DNA from: Bacteroidales bacterium
Lineage (GTDB): Bacteria > Bacteroidota > Bacteroidia > Bacteroidales > WCHB1-69
Assembly (NCBI GenBank): GCA_024686335.1
Contig: JAILCI010000026.1
Location: forward strand, 1 to 60,928
Reading direction: 5' to 3'
Length of the DNA stretch: 60,928 nucleotides
Below, piece after piece: positions 33,852-41,694 of this stretch. How positions within the stretch are numbered: the stretch's first letter is position 1; each line of letters starts with the position of its first letter. The notes under the pieces are model-generated. The model searched no databases. It worked only from the letters and a program-made list of their open reading frames with translations, and was not told the DNA's origin. The position numbers and the translations under genes were made by a program.

Positions 33852-33888
33852 AAAAAAAAACGTCTCCGTTTCCAGAGACGTTTTTTTT
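33852..33888. terminator. Bidirectional intrinsic terminator
   Basis: Arms AAAAACGTCTC and GAGACGTTTTT with long A- and T-runs outside form a hairpin just after the stop of the minus-strand gene at 33908. The arm core ACGTCTC/GAGACGT is the same as in the palindrome at 15823-15844. Confidence 0.85.
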
Positions 33889-33907
33889 GTATTTTTAGTA
33901 TTAAAGA

Positions 33908-35560
33908 TTACTCTTTGGTGAATTTTTGAGTGGTGGTACCATTGGCGGTGATGATGCGGGCAAAGTAGTTGCCACTTGCCAAAGAACCAACATTGATGGT
34001 GTTCATGTTGCTCTTCTCAACCATGAGGAGCTGACCCTGCATGTTGTAGATCTCAACGCTCTCGATGTTCTCGTCGGTAGCGATATTCAGAGTAGAATGA
34101 ACGGGGTTAGGATAGAGTTTGAACTCAGCATTGTTTTCTGCGATGCCAGTACCATCGAGAACTTGAACGTTGTCAATCCAGATGTTGTTACCATAAGCGC
34201 TCTTGAATTCGAATTTGAGGATAACGTTCTCTTTATCAGTGATGCCGGAGAGGTCAACCATTTCTGAACGCCACTGGCTCTCGGTAGGAACGTAGTTGCT
34301 GGTGGTAGTGCCGGCAGTAGCCAATGTGGAACCGGATTTTGTGTAGGCACTGGTCCAGGTCTGACCGCAGTTGGTGGAGTACATCACGCGAAGTCTCTCA
34401 GCAGAGTTGGTGCTGTATTGTCTGTAGGCAACGTCGAATTTTATAACCGGAGTTGTCATGCCAGAGAGATCCTCATAAGGCAGATAGAGTTCGTCGATAA
34501 CGCCGCTGTCAAAACTGTAAGCGTTGAAGATGATAGCTTTACCATGGCTGCCGCTAGAAATGTTGTAGTCGAAGAGAAGACCTTGTTTGTCAGTCCAAGT
34601 GGAAGGAATACCATTGGAGAAGTCCTCGTCGATAGTGGTGGACGTCGGTTCAATAGCTACATTGAAGGTCTTGGAAATGCTATTCATAGCAGCATCTGTG
34701 TCGGCAGAACCATTCACTTGGTTGATAGTTACAGTGTAGGTGTGCTCTCCATTGGTAGTAGCACTGATCTGAGGCAATGTAACATTTGCTGTAGAATATC
34801 TTTCAACAGAACCTGTCCAGTCAAAGGTAGAGGTCTGACCATCATATTCGATGGTGAAACTTGCAGAGGTCATTGTGGCAGTACCAACATTTTGAAGCTT
34901 GATAACAGGAGTGACATCAGCGCTGCAATAGTAGGGAGGCTCGAAACCTGTGACTTCGATGATTAAGCCGTTGTTGGCAAGAGTGGCATCGTATTGCGGG
35001 CAATATTGGCTGATGGAGGCATAGAGACCAGCGGTTGTCTGCTGACCAACTTCATAAACCAAACGGTTAGGAGTGATCATGTAAATGGTCGGGAAGTAAC
35101 CGATAGCATAGGCGTTGTTGAAAGCGGTTGTATTCGGACTCATAGCCAAGGGAATGACAGGATATTCCACGCCATTGAGCCAGTTGCCTTGAGTAGAGGA
35201 TCCACCAGCATCAGGACCGGTGCCACTCAAAGATGCGTAGTTACCATCACTACCTTCGATAGCCATAACTCGTAATTCGTTAGTGCCGCTAGGACCATAC
35301 TGAGAATAGAGGTTCTCTAGATAACCGCCTGTGTGGAATGACCAGCACGGGCCGCACCATGTTGCGAATACATCGATGAATACAGGATAACCAGCATCTG
35401 TCCAATCATATAGTACGATGGGATTGGTAGTATTGATGGTACCGTCGGTCTTGTTAATCTCATAACCGGTGAAGGCAGGAGCGTAACTACCATTCGGCAA
35501 CTGTGCGAAAGTGGTCATAACCAATGCACAGAGACAAAAAAGTAAAGATAATTTTTTCAT
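33908..35560 (-). CDS. Surface thioredoxin-like protein with T9SS sorting domain
   Basis: From the ATG at 35560 the protein has 550 residues. Domains in order are a signal peptide (MKKLSLLFCLCALVMTTFAQ), a thioredoxin-like domain with FIDVFATWCGPCWSFHTG (active-site CGPC), a CARDB-like beta domain (about 190-300), a choice-of-anchor/cleaved-adhesin-like beta-sandwich (about 315-465) and a type A T9SS domain (LYPNPVHSTLNIATDEN). This predicts a surface-exposed thiol redox or Omp28-like protein. The partner is unknown. The ATG at 35656 starts upstream of the promoter and is rejected. Confidence 0.85.
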   Translation of the reverse strand: MKKLSLLFCLCALVMTTFAQLPNGSYAPAFTGYEINKTDGTINTTNPIVLYDWTDAGYPVFIDVFATWCGPCWSFHTGGYLENLYSQYGPSGTNELRVMAIEGSDGNYASLSGTGPDAGGSSTQGNWLNGVEYPVIPLAMSPNTTAFNNAYAIGYFPTIYMITPNRLVYEVGQQTTAGLYASISQYCPQYDATLANNGLIIEVTGFEPPYYCSADVTPVIKLQNVGTATMTSASFTIEYDGQTSTFDWTGSVERYSTANVTLPQISATTNGEHTYTVTINQVNGSADTDAAMNSISKTFNVAIEPTSTTIDEDFSNGIPSTWTDKQGLLFDYNISSGSHGKAIIFNAYSFDSGVIDELYLPYEDLSGMTTPVIKFDVAYRQYSTNSAERLRVMYSTNCGQTWTSAYTKSGSTLATAGTTTSNYVPTESQWRSEMVDLSGITDKENVILKFEFKSAYGNNIWIDNVQVLDGTGIAENNAEFKLYPNPVHSTLNIATDENIESVEIYNMQGQLLMVEKSNMNTINVGSLASGNYFARIITANGTTTQKFTKE

Positions 35561-35614
35561 AAATTTTTTAGGTTTTAAATAATGATTGATTGTATTGCAC
35601 ATTTTTAGAAAGCG

Positions 35615-35622
35615 CAAAAATA
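35615..35622 (-). promoter_or_regulatory. -7 promoter element for the thioredoxin-like T9SS gene
   Basis: The minus strand reads TATTTTTG followed by C. It lies in the short gap after rnc, so this gene is transcribed separately from the acpP-fabF-rnc unit. Confidence 0.75.
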
Positions 35623-35664
35623 ATAAAAAGAAAGAGAAATGTGCAAATATTCTCAAAAAAAAAA

Positions 35665-36354
35665 TTATGCATCAGGATTCATCTGATGCCAAGCCTTTTC
35701 CGAAGCCAGTTGCTCTGCTTGTTTGATGGAGAGACCGTCGCTTTCGGCTACCAGTTCATCATCAATGAAAATCTGTGAGTGGAAATTATGTTTCTGGTTG
35801 TCTTTGTTGGGCTCATTGTGGAAGCGAATCCTCTTTTTGTTCCTTTGTGCCCAAATGAACATTTGACTTTTAAAGTCACCCTCTTCCTCTTTTATGCTTT
35901 CAATGTCTAAATGAACGAGGAAGATGTTCTTAATCAGGATTTTAAAAGTCTTCTTGAAACCGTGATCAAGATAGATGGCACCGATGACGGCTTCCAAAGC
36001 ATTGCCGTCGATACTGCCTCCGGGGATGTTGGCTGCAGTGCGGATCATCTCATGCAAACCTAACTTGATGGCCAGCTTATTTAGTTGTGAACGGTTGACA
36101 AGCTTGGAGCGAAGTTGGGTGAGTTGACCTTCTGTTTCGAGTGGATATTTGTGGAAAAGATAGTCGGCTATAACAGAACTAAGCACAGCGTCGCCTAGAT
36201 ATTCAAGGCGCTCGTTATTATACTTGCCGAATTGTTTGTCATTGCTGGACAAAGAGCGATGTGTAAGGGCTATCTTGTAAGGTTCGATGTTGTGAATTCG
36301 AAGCCCGAAAATGTTTCTGAAATAGCGCCGTATCTCTTTGTCTGTGTGGTCCAT
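35665..36354 (-). CDS. rnc: Ribonuclease III
   Basis: This 229-residue enzyme cuts double-stranded RNA, for example in rRNA processing. It has the RNase III signature NERLEYLGDAVLSSVIADYLF (about 60-80), the second acidic site near GNALEAVIGAIYLD and a C-terminal double-stranded RNA-binding domain (about 160-229). It follows fabF by five bases. Confidence 0.95.
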   Translation of the reverse strand: MDHTDKEIRRYFRNIFGLRIHNIEPYKIALTHRSLSSNDKQFGKYNNERLEYLGDAVLSSVIADYLFHKYPLETEGQLTQLRSKLVNRSQLNKLAIKLGLHEMIRTAANIPGGSIDGNALEAVIGAIYLDHGFKKTFKILIKNIFLVHLDIESIKEEEGDFKSQMFIWAQRNKKRIRFHNEPNKDNQKHNFHSQIFIDDELVAESDGLSIKQAEQLASEKAWHQMNPDA

Positions 36355-36359
36355 AGCAT

Positions 36360-37613
36360 CTATTCGGTATAACGCTTGTAAAGCAGAGTGACGTTGTGAC
36401 CGCCGAAACCGAATGAGTTGGACAAGACCGTATTGATGGTGCGACGGACGGGTCCGTTTGCGCAGAAATTCCAGTTCTGCGGGATGCGCTCGTCAAGATG
36501 GTTGAGGTTTATGGTTGGGTGGACGATATTGTCTTGTATTGACTTGAGGATAGCCACAGACTCGATGGCGGGACCGGCACCGAGGAGGTGACCAGTCATG
36601 GACTTGGTGGAGTTGAGCAGTAGCTTCTCGGCATGATCTCCGAAGGTGTTTTGGATGGCAATGCATTCAGCGAGATCGCCCTGTTGGGTAGAGGTGCCGT
36701 GCATGTTGATGTAGTCGACCTCTTCCGGCTGTACGCCGGCGTCTTGCATGGCAAGTCGCATAGAGGCGCTAGCACTCTTGCCGTCGGGTGCGGGTGCCGT
36801 GATGTGGAATGTGTCAGCTGTCATGCCGACGCCACAAAGTTCACCATATATCTTGGCGCCGCGGGCCTTGGCATGATCTAAGGTCTCCAGAATGAGTGTA
36901 GCGGCACCTTCGCCCATGACAAATCCGTCTCTTTCACTATCGAAAGGGCGGGATGCGTGAGTGTAGTCTTCATTGCGCGTGGAGAGTGCATACATGGCAT
37001 TGAAACCGCCGATAGCAGTCTCGTTGATGCTTGCCTCTGTGCCACCCGTGACAATGATGTCAGCTTTTCCTAATTGGAGCAGATGCATTGCATCCCCAAT
37101 GGCATTCGCAGCCGAAGCGCAAGCGGATGATGTGATATAATTAGGACCACTAAAACCATATTTTAATGAAATGTGGCCAGAGATTACGTCTCCTAAAACT
37201 TTGATGAGAAGATATGGACTGAAACGGGGCGTGCGGTTGTTGTCAATAAAGGAGATGGCACTGTCCATCATCGAAGTGAAACCACCGATGCCGGAACCAA
37301 AGATAACTCCAATGCGTTCTTTGTTGACCTTCTCAAGGTCTAATCCCGAATCTTCCAACGCCTCCATCGTGCTGACCATGGCAAATTGGGCGCACAAATC
37401 CATACGCGCTAATGTCTTCTTCGGGATGTAATCCTCAACCACAAAATTTTTCACCTCACAGGCGAAACGGGTGAGGAACTTCTCCGGATCGAAGTGCGTG
37501 ATAGGTGCAGCTCCAGAAACTCCGTTCAAGAGCCCATTCCAAAAATCAGCAACGTTATTACCGACAGGGGTGATGGCACCCATGCCGGTAATAACGATTC
37601 GTTGAAATTCCAT
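36360..37613 (-). CDS. fabF: Beta-ketoacyl-ACP synthase II
   Basis: This 417-residue condensing enzyme elongates fatty acids by joining malonyl-ACP to acyl-ACP. The catalytic triad is visible: Cys in ITSSACASAANAIG, His in NMHGTSTQQGD and His in STKSMTGHLLGAGPAIE. It follows acpP by 15 bases and precedes rnc, the standard Bacteroidota arrangement. Confidence 0.96.
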   Translation of the reverse strand: MEFQRIVITGMGAITPVGNNVADFWNGLLNGVSGAAPITHFDPEKFLTRFACEVKNFVVEDYIPKKTLARMDLCAQFAMVSTMEALEDSGLDLEKVNKERIGVIFGSGIGGFTSMMDSAISFIDNNRTPRFSPYLLIKVLGDVISGHISLKYGFSGPNYITSSACASAANAIGDAMHLLQLGKADIIVTGGTEASINETAIGGFNAMYALSTRNEDYTHASRPFDSERDGFVMGEGAATLILETLDHAKARGAKIYGELCGVGMTADTFHITAPAPDGKSASASMRLAMQDAGVQPEEVDYINMHGTSTQQGDLAECIAIQNTFGDHAEKLLLNSTKSMTGHLLGAGPAIESVAILKSIQDNIVHPTINLNHLDERIPQNWNFCANGPVRRTINTVLSNSFGFGGHNVTLLYKRYTE

Positions 37614-37628
37614 AAGGAAAATGTGGTA

Positions 37629-37871
37629 TTATTTCTCAGCTAACAATTTTTCTATGGCATTGATGGCATCACCAACAGTGGCAATGTTCTCCATTTCCTC
37701 TTGCGGCATCTTGATGCCAAAAGCGTTTTCAAAATCCAATACCATTTCTGCAGTATCCAAAGAGTCTGCGCCTAAATCATCAGAGAAACTTTTTTCTGGT
37801 GTTACATCAGCCGGATTAACACTAAGTCTGTCGGCAATGATGGTCTGTACTTTTTCTAAAATTTCTGACAT
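37629..37871 (-). CDS. acpP: Acyl carrier protein
   Basis: From the ATG at 37871 (MSEILEKVQTIIADRL) the protein has 80 residues, as usual for ACP. The phosphopantetheine-bearing serine is in DDLGADSLDTAEMV. It carries growing acyl chains for FabF, encoded next. The longer frame from 37916 begins upstream of the promoter element and is not used. Confidence 0.96.
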   Translation of the reverse strand: MSEILEKVQTIIADRLSVNPADVTPEKSFSDDLGADSLDTAEMVLDFENAFGIKMPQEEMENIATVGDAINAIEKLLAEK

Positions 37872-37895
37872 AATATTAGTTTTAAAATTAGGCGG

Positions 37896-37903
37896 CAAAA
37901 ATA
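37896..37903 (-). promoter_or_regulatory. -7 promoter element for acpP-fabF-rnc
   Basis: The minus strand reads TATTTTTG followed by C, about 25 bases before the acpP ATG. Confidence 0.78.
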
Positions 37904-37916
37904 CATTTTTTTTCAA

Positions 37917-38474
37917 TAATAAGTTTTTTAGCCCCTTTCAGACACCCTTTACCCGCTATTTCTAAACCATTTTGTGCGATATCATCTTGAAATCAAGTAT
38001 TTTATAAATGTTAATAACGAGATTTTTTTTTCAACTTAATCCGTTTTGGTCCCTTTTTTCGCGCTAGTATGTCGTTTAATTTTGGATAGTAGTATGGCGA
38101 AAAATGACAATTTTGTCTTTCCCTTTCACTCAGTTTCCAAACAAATTTCTATATACAATATTGTAATAAGCAATCTATCAAATTAGAAGATTAAATAGAA
38201 CTGACATGTTATGATAAAGAATGGAATTCAGAATAGTCAAACTGAGACGCCTTTTCCTGATTTGCTATTGATGATGAGTTTTTCGTATTTTTCCATTATT
38301 ATGCAAAAATCCTCCGACAAGGTTCTCTCCAACGATGCCTCAAAGGTCCTCAAAAGATGCCTTTTTCTACATATATGATCTTCGAAAATTAATTTTATCT
38401 TTTTGATAATGAGCAGGATAAAAAATATTTAAAAAAAATATGCATAGTGCGGTTGCAGGATATTGAAAAAAGTA
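37917..38474. other. Long AT-rich region without an assigned gene
   Basis: About 560 bases between the acpP promoter and the tRNA promoter. Two short plus-strand frames stand out: about 38094-38189 (begins MAKNDNFVFPF) and 38211-38378 (55 residues, begins MIKNGIQNSQTETPF). Neither has a recognised family, signal or promoter. They could be remnants of a decayed gene. Confidence 0.35.
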
Positions 38475-38482
38475 TATTTTTG
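38475..38482 (+). promoter_or_regulatory. -7 promoter element for the tRNA trio
   Basis: TATTTTTG followed by C, with a TTG at 38453-38455 that is 19 bases upstream. Confidence 0.78.
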
Positions 38483-38519
38483 CACCCGCAAACAACGCGA
38501 GTTCTTTGAGAAAATTTAT

Positions 38520-38595
38520 GCCGATATAGCTCAGTTGGTAGAGCAGCTGATTTGTAATCAGCCGGTCGTGGGTTCAAGTCCCTCTATCGGCTCCA
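38520..38595 (+). tRNA. tRNA-Thr (anticodon TGT)
   Basis: Acceptor GCCGATA/TATCGGC, anticodon stem GCTGA/TCAGC around TTTGTAA giving TGT, and encoded CCA at 38593-38595. Confidence 0.95.
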
Positions 38596-38616
38596 GGCAT
38601 AATGAAAAATAATGTT

Positions 38617-38698
38617 GGGAGAGTTCCAGAGCGGTCAAATGGGACAGACTGTAAATCTGCTGGCTAAGCCTTCGGAGGTTCGAATCCTTCCTCTCCCA
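38617..38698 (+). tRNA. tRNA-Tyr (anticodon GTA)
   Basis: Acceptor GGGAGAG/CTCTCCC, anticodon loop CTGTAAA giving GTA, and a long variable arm (GCTGGCTAAGCCTTCGGAGG region) typical of class II tRNA. The 3' CCA is not encoded. Confidence 0.95.
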
Positions 38699-38710
38699 CT
38701 TTTTTTCTAT

Positions 38711-38783
38711 GCGGAAGTAGCTCATTTGGCAGAGCGACAGCCTTCCAAGCTGTAGGTGGCGGGTTCGAGCCCCGTTTTCCGCT
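38711..38783 (+). tRNA. tRNA-Gly (anticodon TCC)
   Basis: Acceptor GCGGAAG/TTTCCGC, anticodon stem ACAGC/GCTGT around CTTCCAA giving TCC, and a GGGTTCGAGCCCC T-arm. The following bases are CCC, so CCA is not encoded. Confidence 0.94.
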
Positions 38784-38835
38784 CCCCATTTTTTCATATC
38801 ATTCATTTCATTAAATCATAATTGTGTTTGTTTTT

Positions 38836-38861
38836 GGAGTGCAGAGATGCACTCCTTTTTT
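38836..38861 (+). terminator. Intrinsic terminator of the tRNA trio
   Basis: Arms GGAGTGCA and TGCACTCC around GAGA, followed by six Ts. Confidence 0.9.
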
Positions 38862-38887
38862 GTATTGCCCGTCTCCTTATTTTTTAT

Positions 38888-38895
38888 TACTTTTG
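38888..38895 (+). promoter_or_regulatory. -7 promoter element for the murD operon
   Basis: TACTTTTG followed by C, 22 bases before the murD ATG. Confidence 0.78.
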
Positions 38896-38917
38896 CGGCG
38901 CTATATAAATATATTGT

Positions 38918-40318
38918 ATGCAACCAGATTTTATTATAAATAAGTTAGATGGGAAGAAGATAATCATTCTTGGCTACGGTCGCGAAGGTAGTTCTTCCTA
39001 CCATTTTCTGCGTCGCCATTTCCCTTCAATGCACATTACCGTTGCTGACAAAAGCGAGACTCTAAAACAAGAGGAAGTCAGCAAAGATCCGAATGTGACT
39101 ATGATAACAGGTGATGAGTACGACAGAAATCTCAATGAGTACGATTTTATCTTGAAATCTCCTGGCATCAGTTTCAGTAAGCTCGACTATCTGGTGGAAA
39201 CGGAGCGTATTACCTCGCAAACGGACCTTTTCCTGCAAGAATTTCATGCCCAAGTAGTCGGTATCACTGGAACCAAAGGAAAGAGCACGACTGCCTCGCT
39301 CATATATCATCTTTTTAAGGAGGCTGGCAGAGATACGATCCTGGCTGGTAATATCGGCGTGCCACTTTTTGATATCATCGATAAAATGACTCCTCAGACT
39401 GTGGTGGTGGCTGAACTTTCGGCCCATCAACTCGAGTTCCTCCATCGCTCCCCGGATTACGCAGTACTTCTCAACATCTATCAGGAACATCTCGACCATT
39501 TCAACTCATTCAACAATTACCAGATTGCCAAAATCAATATTGCCCGATTCCAGGAAGAACGCCAGTTCTTCGTTTATAATGGTGATAATCAATTAATTGA
39601 GGATCTTATAGATTCTTACGATTTGAATCGTAATCGCGTAATCTTCGGAACCGAAAGACATTCTGGCATCTATGCGATGTGCGATGACCATGTGGTCCGT
39701 TTCTATAACGGAAAAACGCTCCTAGACGAATATGATCTGACGGATCATACTCATCTGCCTGGTCGACATAACTATTTCAATATCATGGCTGCTATAGCCG
39801 TGGCTCGTCACTTCAATCTTACACAGGAGCAGATTTTGAATGGTCTCTCCTCATTCCGCGGCCTTCCACACCGTCTGGAACTGGTGGGCAAGTTCAAGGA
39901 TATCACTTTTTATAATGACAGTATCTCTACGATTCCTGAGGCTGCCATCGCTGCTGTCAAAGCGCTGCGCAGAGTGGATACACTCATACTAGGTGGTTAT
40001 GACCGTGGCATCGATTATACTTCGCTGATTGAATTTTTAGGTGAAAATCCTATCCGAAACGTGGTTTTCACGGGTCCTGCCGGAGAACGAATCCTCAATG
40101 AATGGAAAACCACCACATCTCTGCCGTTGCCCGAGAATATATTGGAGGAGAACGACTTCCAAAAGATAGTCTTATTCGCTTTTCAGCATACTAAGCCCAA
40201 TAAGATTGCACTGCTCTCACCCGCGGCAGCCAGCTATAACCAGTTTAAGAATTTCGAAGAACGGGGTGACCTGTTCAAAAAATACATTTTAGAATACGCA
40301 AAAGACCAGAACTTATGA
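38918..40318 (+). CDS. murD: UDP-N-acetylmuramoyl-L-alanine--D-glutamate ligase family protein
   Basis: This 466-residue Mur ligase joins D-glutamate to the peptidoglycan precursor. It has a Rossmann N-terminal domain (IIILGYGREGSSSYHFL), the ATP loop VGITGTKGKSTT (about 113-124), the NIYQEHLDHF block, and the C-terminal domain from HRLELVGKFKDITFYNDSIST. It sits outside any division cluster, with no ftsW, murC or ddl nearby. A second MurD elsewhere in the genome is possible, so the exact role is slightly uncertain. Confidence 0.88.
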   Translation: MQPDFIINKLDGKKIIILGYGREGSSSYHFLRRHFPSMHITVADKSETLKQEEVSKDPNVTMITGDEYDRNLNEYDFILKSPGISFSKLDYLVETERITSQTDLFLQEFHAQVVGITGTKGKSTTASLIYHLFKEAGRDTILAGNIGVPLFDIIDKMTPQTVVVAELSAHQLEFLHRSPDYAVLLNIYQEHLDHFNSFNNYQIAKINIARFQEERQFFVYNGDNQLIEDLIDSYDLNRNRVIFGTERHSGIYAMCDDHVVRFYNGKTLLDEYDLTDHTHLPGRHNYFNIMAAIAVARHFNLTQEQILNGLSSFRGLPHRLELVGKFKDITFYNDSISTIPEAAIAAVKALRRVDTLILGGYDRGIDYTSLIEFLGENPIRNVVFTGPAGERILNEWKTTTSLPLPENILEENDFQKIVLFAFQHTKPNKIALLSPAAASYNQFKNFEERGDLFKKYILEYAKDQNL

Positions 40319-40845
40319 AGAAATTCATCTTTTTAACATTGGCATTCCCCATCATCATGGGCGCTTGCCAGCAAAAAAATACGAAAACTGTCGAGCCGAC
40401 GGATCCTGTTGCCGTAGAGACTGCTCAAACCACCACTCCTGACCCTGCTGCAACAGAAGTTGAAGAGGCAACTCAGGAAGATCTCACGGGTAAGGTTATC
40501 ACCCTTACAGCCAGAGATTTCCGTGAAAAAATCATCGATATTGACCCTAATCAGGGCTACCGCTATAAAGGCCAAATGCCTTGCGTGGTTGACTTCTATG
40601 CCAACTGGTGCCGTCCCTGCATGGGATTCAAACCGATTTTTCATAAACTCTCTGAACAGTATAAGGGAAAGATCATTTTTTATCAAATAGATGTCGACAA
40701 GGCTCAAGACATCTGCTCGATTTTCAATATTGAGAGTATTCCTACCTTCATCTTCTTTGATAAAGGTGCCCAACCCCTTAAGATGGTCGGTGCTCCTACC
40801 GAACAGGAGATGGTAAAAGCCATAGATGATTTCTTAGCTCAATAG
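40315..40845 (+). CDS. Thioredoxin-family lipoprotein
   Basis: This 176-residue protein has a lipoprotein signal peptide ending IMGAC, a Pro/Thr/Glu-rich linker (about 20-55) and a thioredoxin domain with FYANWCRPCMGFKP (active site CRPC). The cis-proline motif SIPTF follows. It should act in the periplasm as a thiol oxidoreductase. The start overlaps the murD stop as ATGA, so translation is coupled. Confidence 0.9.
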   Translation: MKKFIFLTLAFPIIMGACQQKNTKTVEPTDPVAVETAQTTTPDPAATEVEEATQEDLTGKVITLTARDFREKIIDIDPNQGYRYKGQMPCVVDFYANWCRPCMGFKPIFHKLSEQYKGKIIFYQIDVDKAQDICSIFNIESIPTFIFFDKGAQPLKMVGAPTEQEMVKAIDDFLAQ

Positions 40846-40848
40846 TCG

Positions 40849-41691
40849 TTGAAACGTCTCCTTTTATTGGTGTTTATATGTATGACAGTCGCCGCATACG
40901 CACAGAGCGACTGTGAGACCGTGCTGTCTAAACTTACAGCCTGGGAGGAGCGTATCGGTCAGTTGACGACTGAAGATCCAGAGTTGATTTCCCTGCATTA
41001 TCTCTTTTTACAAGATATTTTACACGATTTGGACAAGGTTCAGACGAAGCAGTTGCCCAAGATGACCAAATGTCCTGACATGGACTACTATCAGGTGCGT
41101 GCAGTCTATCAGCGTGTCAGATACAAAGCGGATGCCAAAAACGAAAAGTTGCGGGTGCTCCGAAATCATGTTGATGACCTTTTTTATCAAAAGGCAGTAA
41201 ATGAGTTGCAGTATAATGCAGTCACGCAGTGCCATTATTTTCTAGATCGTGCCTTGCAGTACAATCCCCTTAATGCCGACGCACTCTTGCTGAAAGCTCA
41301 ACTACAGTTGCGCGACGAGCAGTTTGATGAGGCAGTGGAGACCATTCACATTATTTATACCAAGGCAACGCTGACAGAGGAGCAAGAGCGACATGTGTCC
41401 GATTTCACGTTGGACCTTTACGAACAGATGTATAACAAAGGCCAATGGCTCGTGCAGCAAGGCCGTTCTGCCGAGGCTCTGGAGACCTTTCAGACCTTGG
41501 AGCATTTCTGTAACAACATGCCCAGTGGCTATTGCAATGACGACTACTATCGTGGAATTCTCGTGTCCCGCGAGGGAGTGTATGAATCCTATATTGCCAT
41601 CGCAAAGGCTGCCGAGAAGCGGCATAACATGGAGATGGCTAAGAAGTTCTACGGCTATGCCGAAGAGTATAAGAAACAGATGGAGCAATAA
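40849..41691 (+). CDS. Exported TPR-like protein with TTG start
   Basis: This 280-residue protein begins at a TTG at 40849. That start is preferred because it gives a full signal peptide (MKRLLLLVFICMTVAAYAQ), while the first in-frame ATG lies inside it. The mature part is helical, with TPR-like pairs near NELQYNAVTQCHYFLDRALQYNPLNADALLLKAQ and later helices. It likely binds another protein. It follows the thioredoxin gene by three bases and ends three bases from the convergent YfcC gene. No enzymatic motif is seen. Confidence 0.8.
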   Translation: MKRLLLLVFICMTVAAYAQSDCETVLSKLTAWEERIGQLTTEDPELISLHYLFLQDILHDLDKVQTKQLPKMTKCPDMDYYQVRAVYQRVRYKADAKNEKLRVLRNHVDDLFYQKAVNELQYNAVTQCHYFLDRALQYNPLNADALLLKAQLQLRDEQFDEAVETIHIIYTKATLTEEQERHVSDFTLDLYEQMYNKGQWLVQQGRSAEALETFQTLEHFCNNMPSGYCNDDYYRGILVSREGVYESYIAIAKAAEKRHNMEMAKKFYGYAEEYKKQMEQ

Positions 41692-41694
41692 CTG

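Noticed and set aside
38395-38806. Minus-strand frames with MNPRPADYKSAALPTEL and similar text
   Set aside because: They are antisense translations of the Thr, Tyr and Gly tRNA genes.
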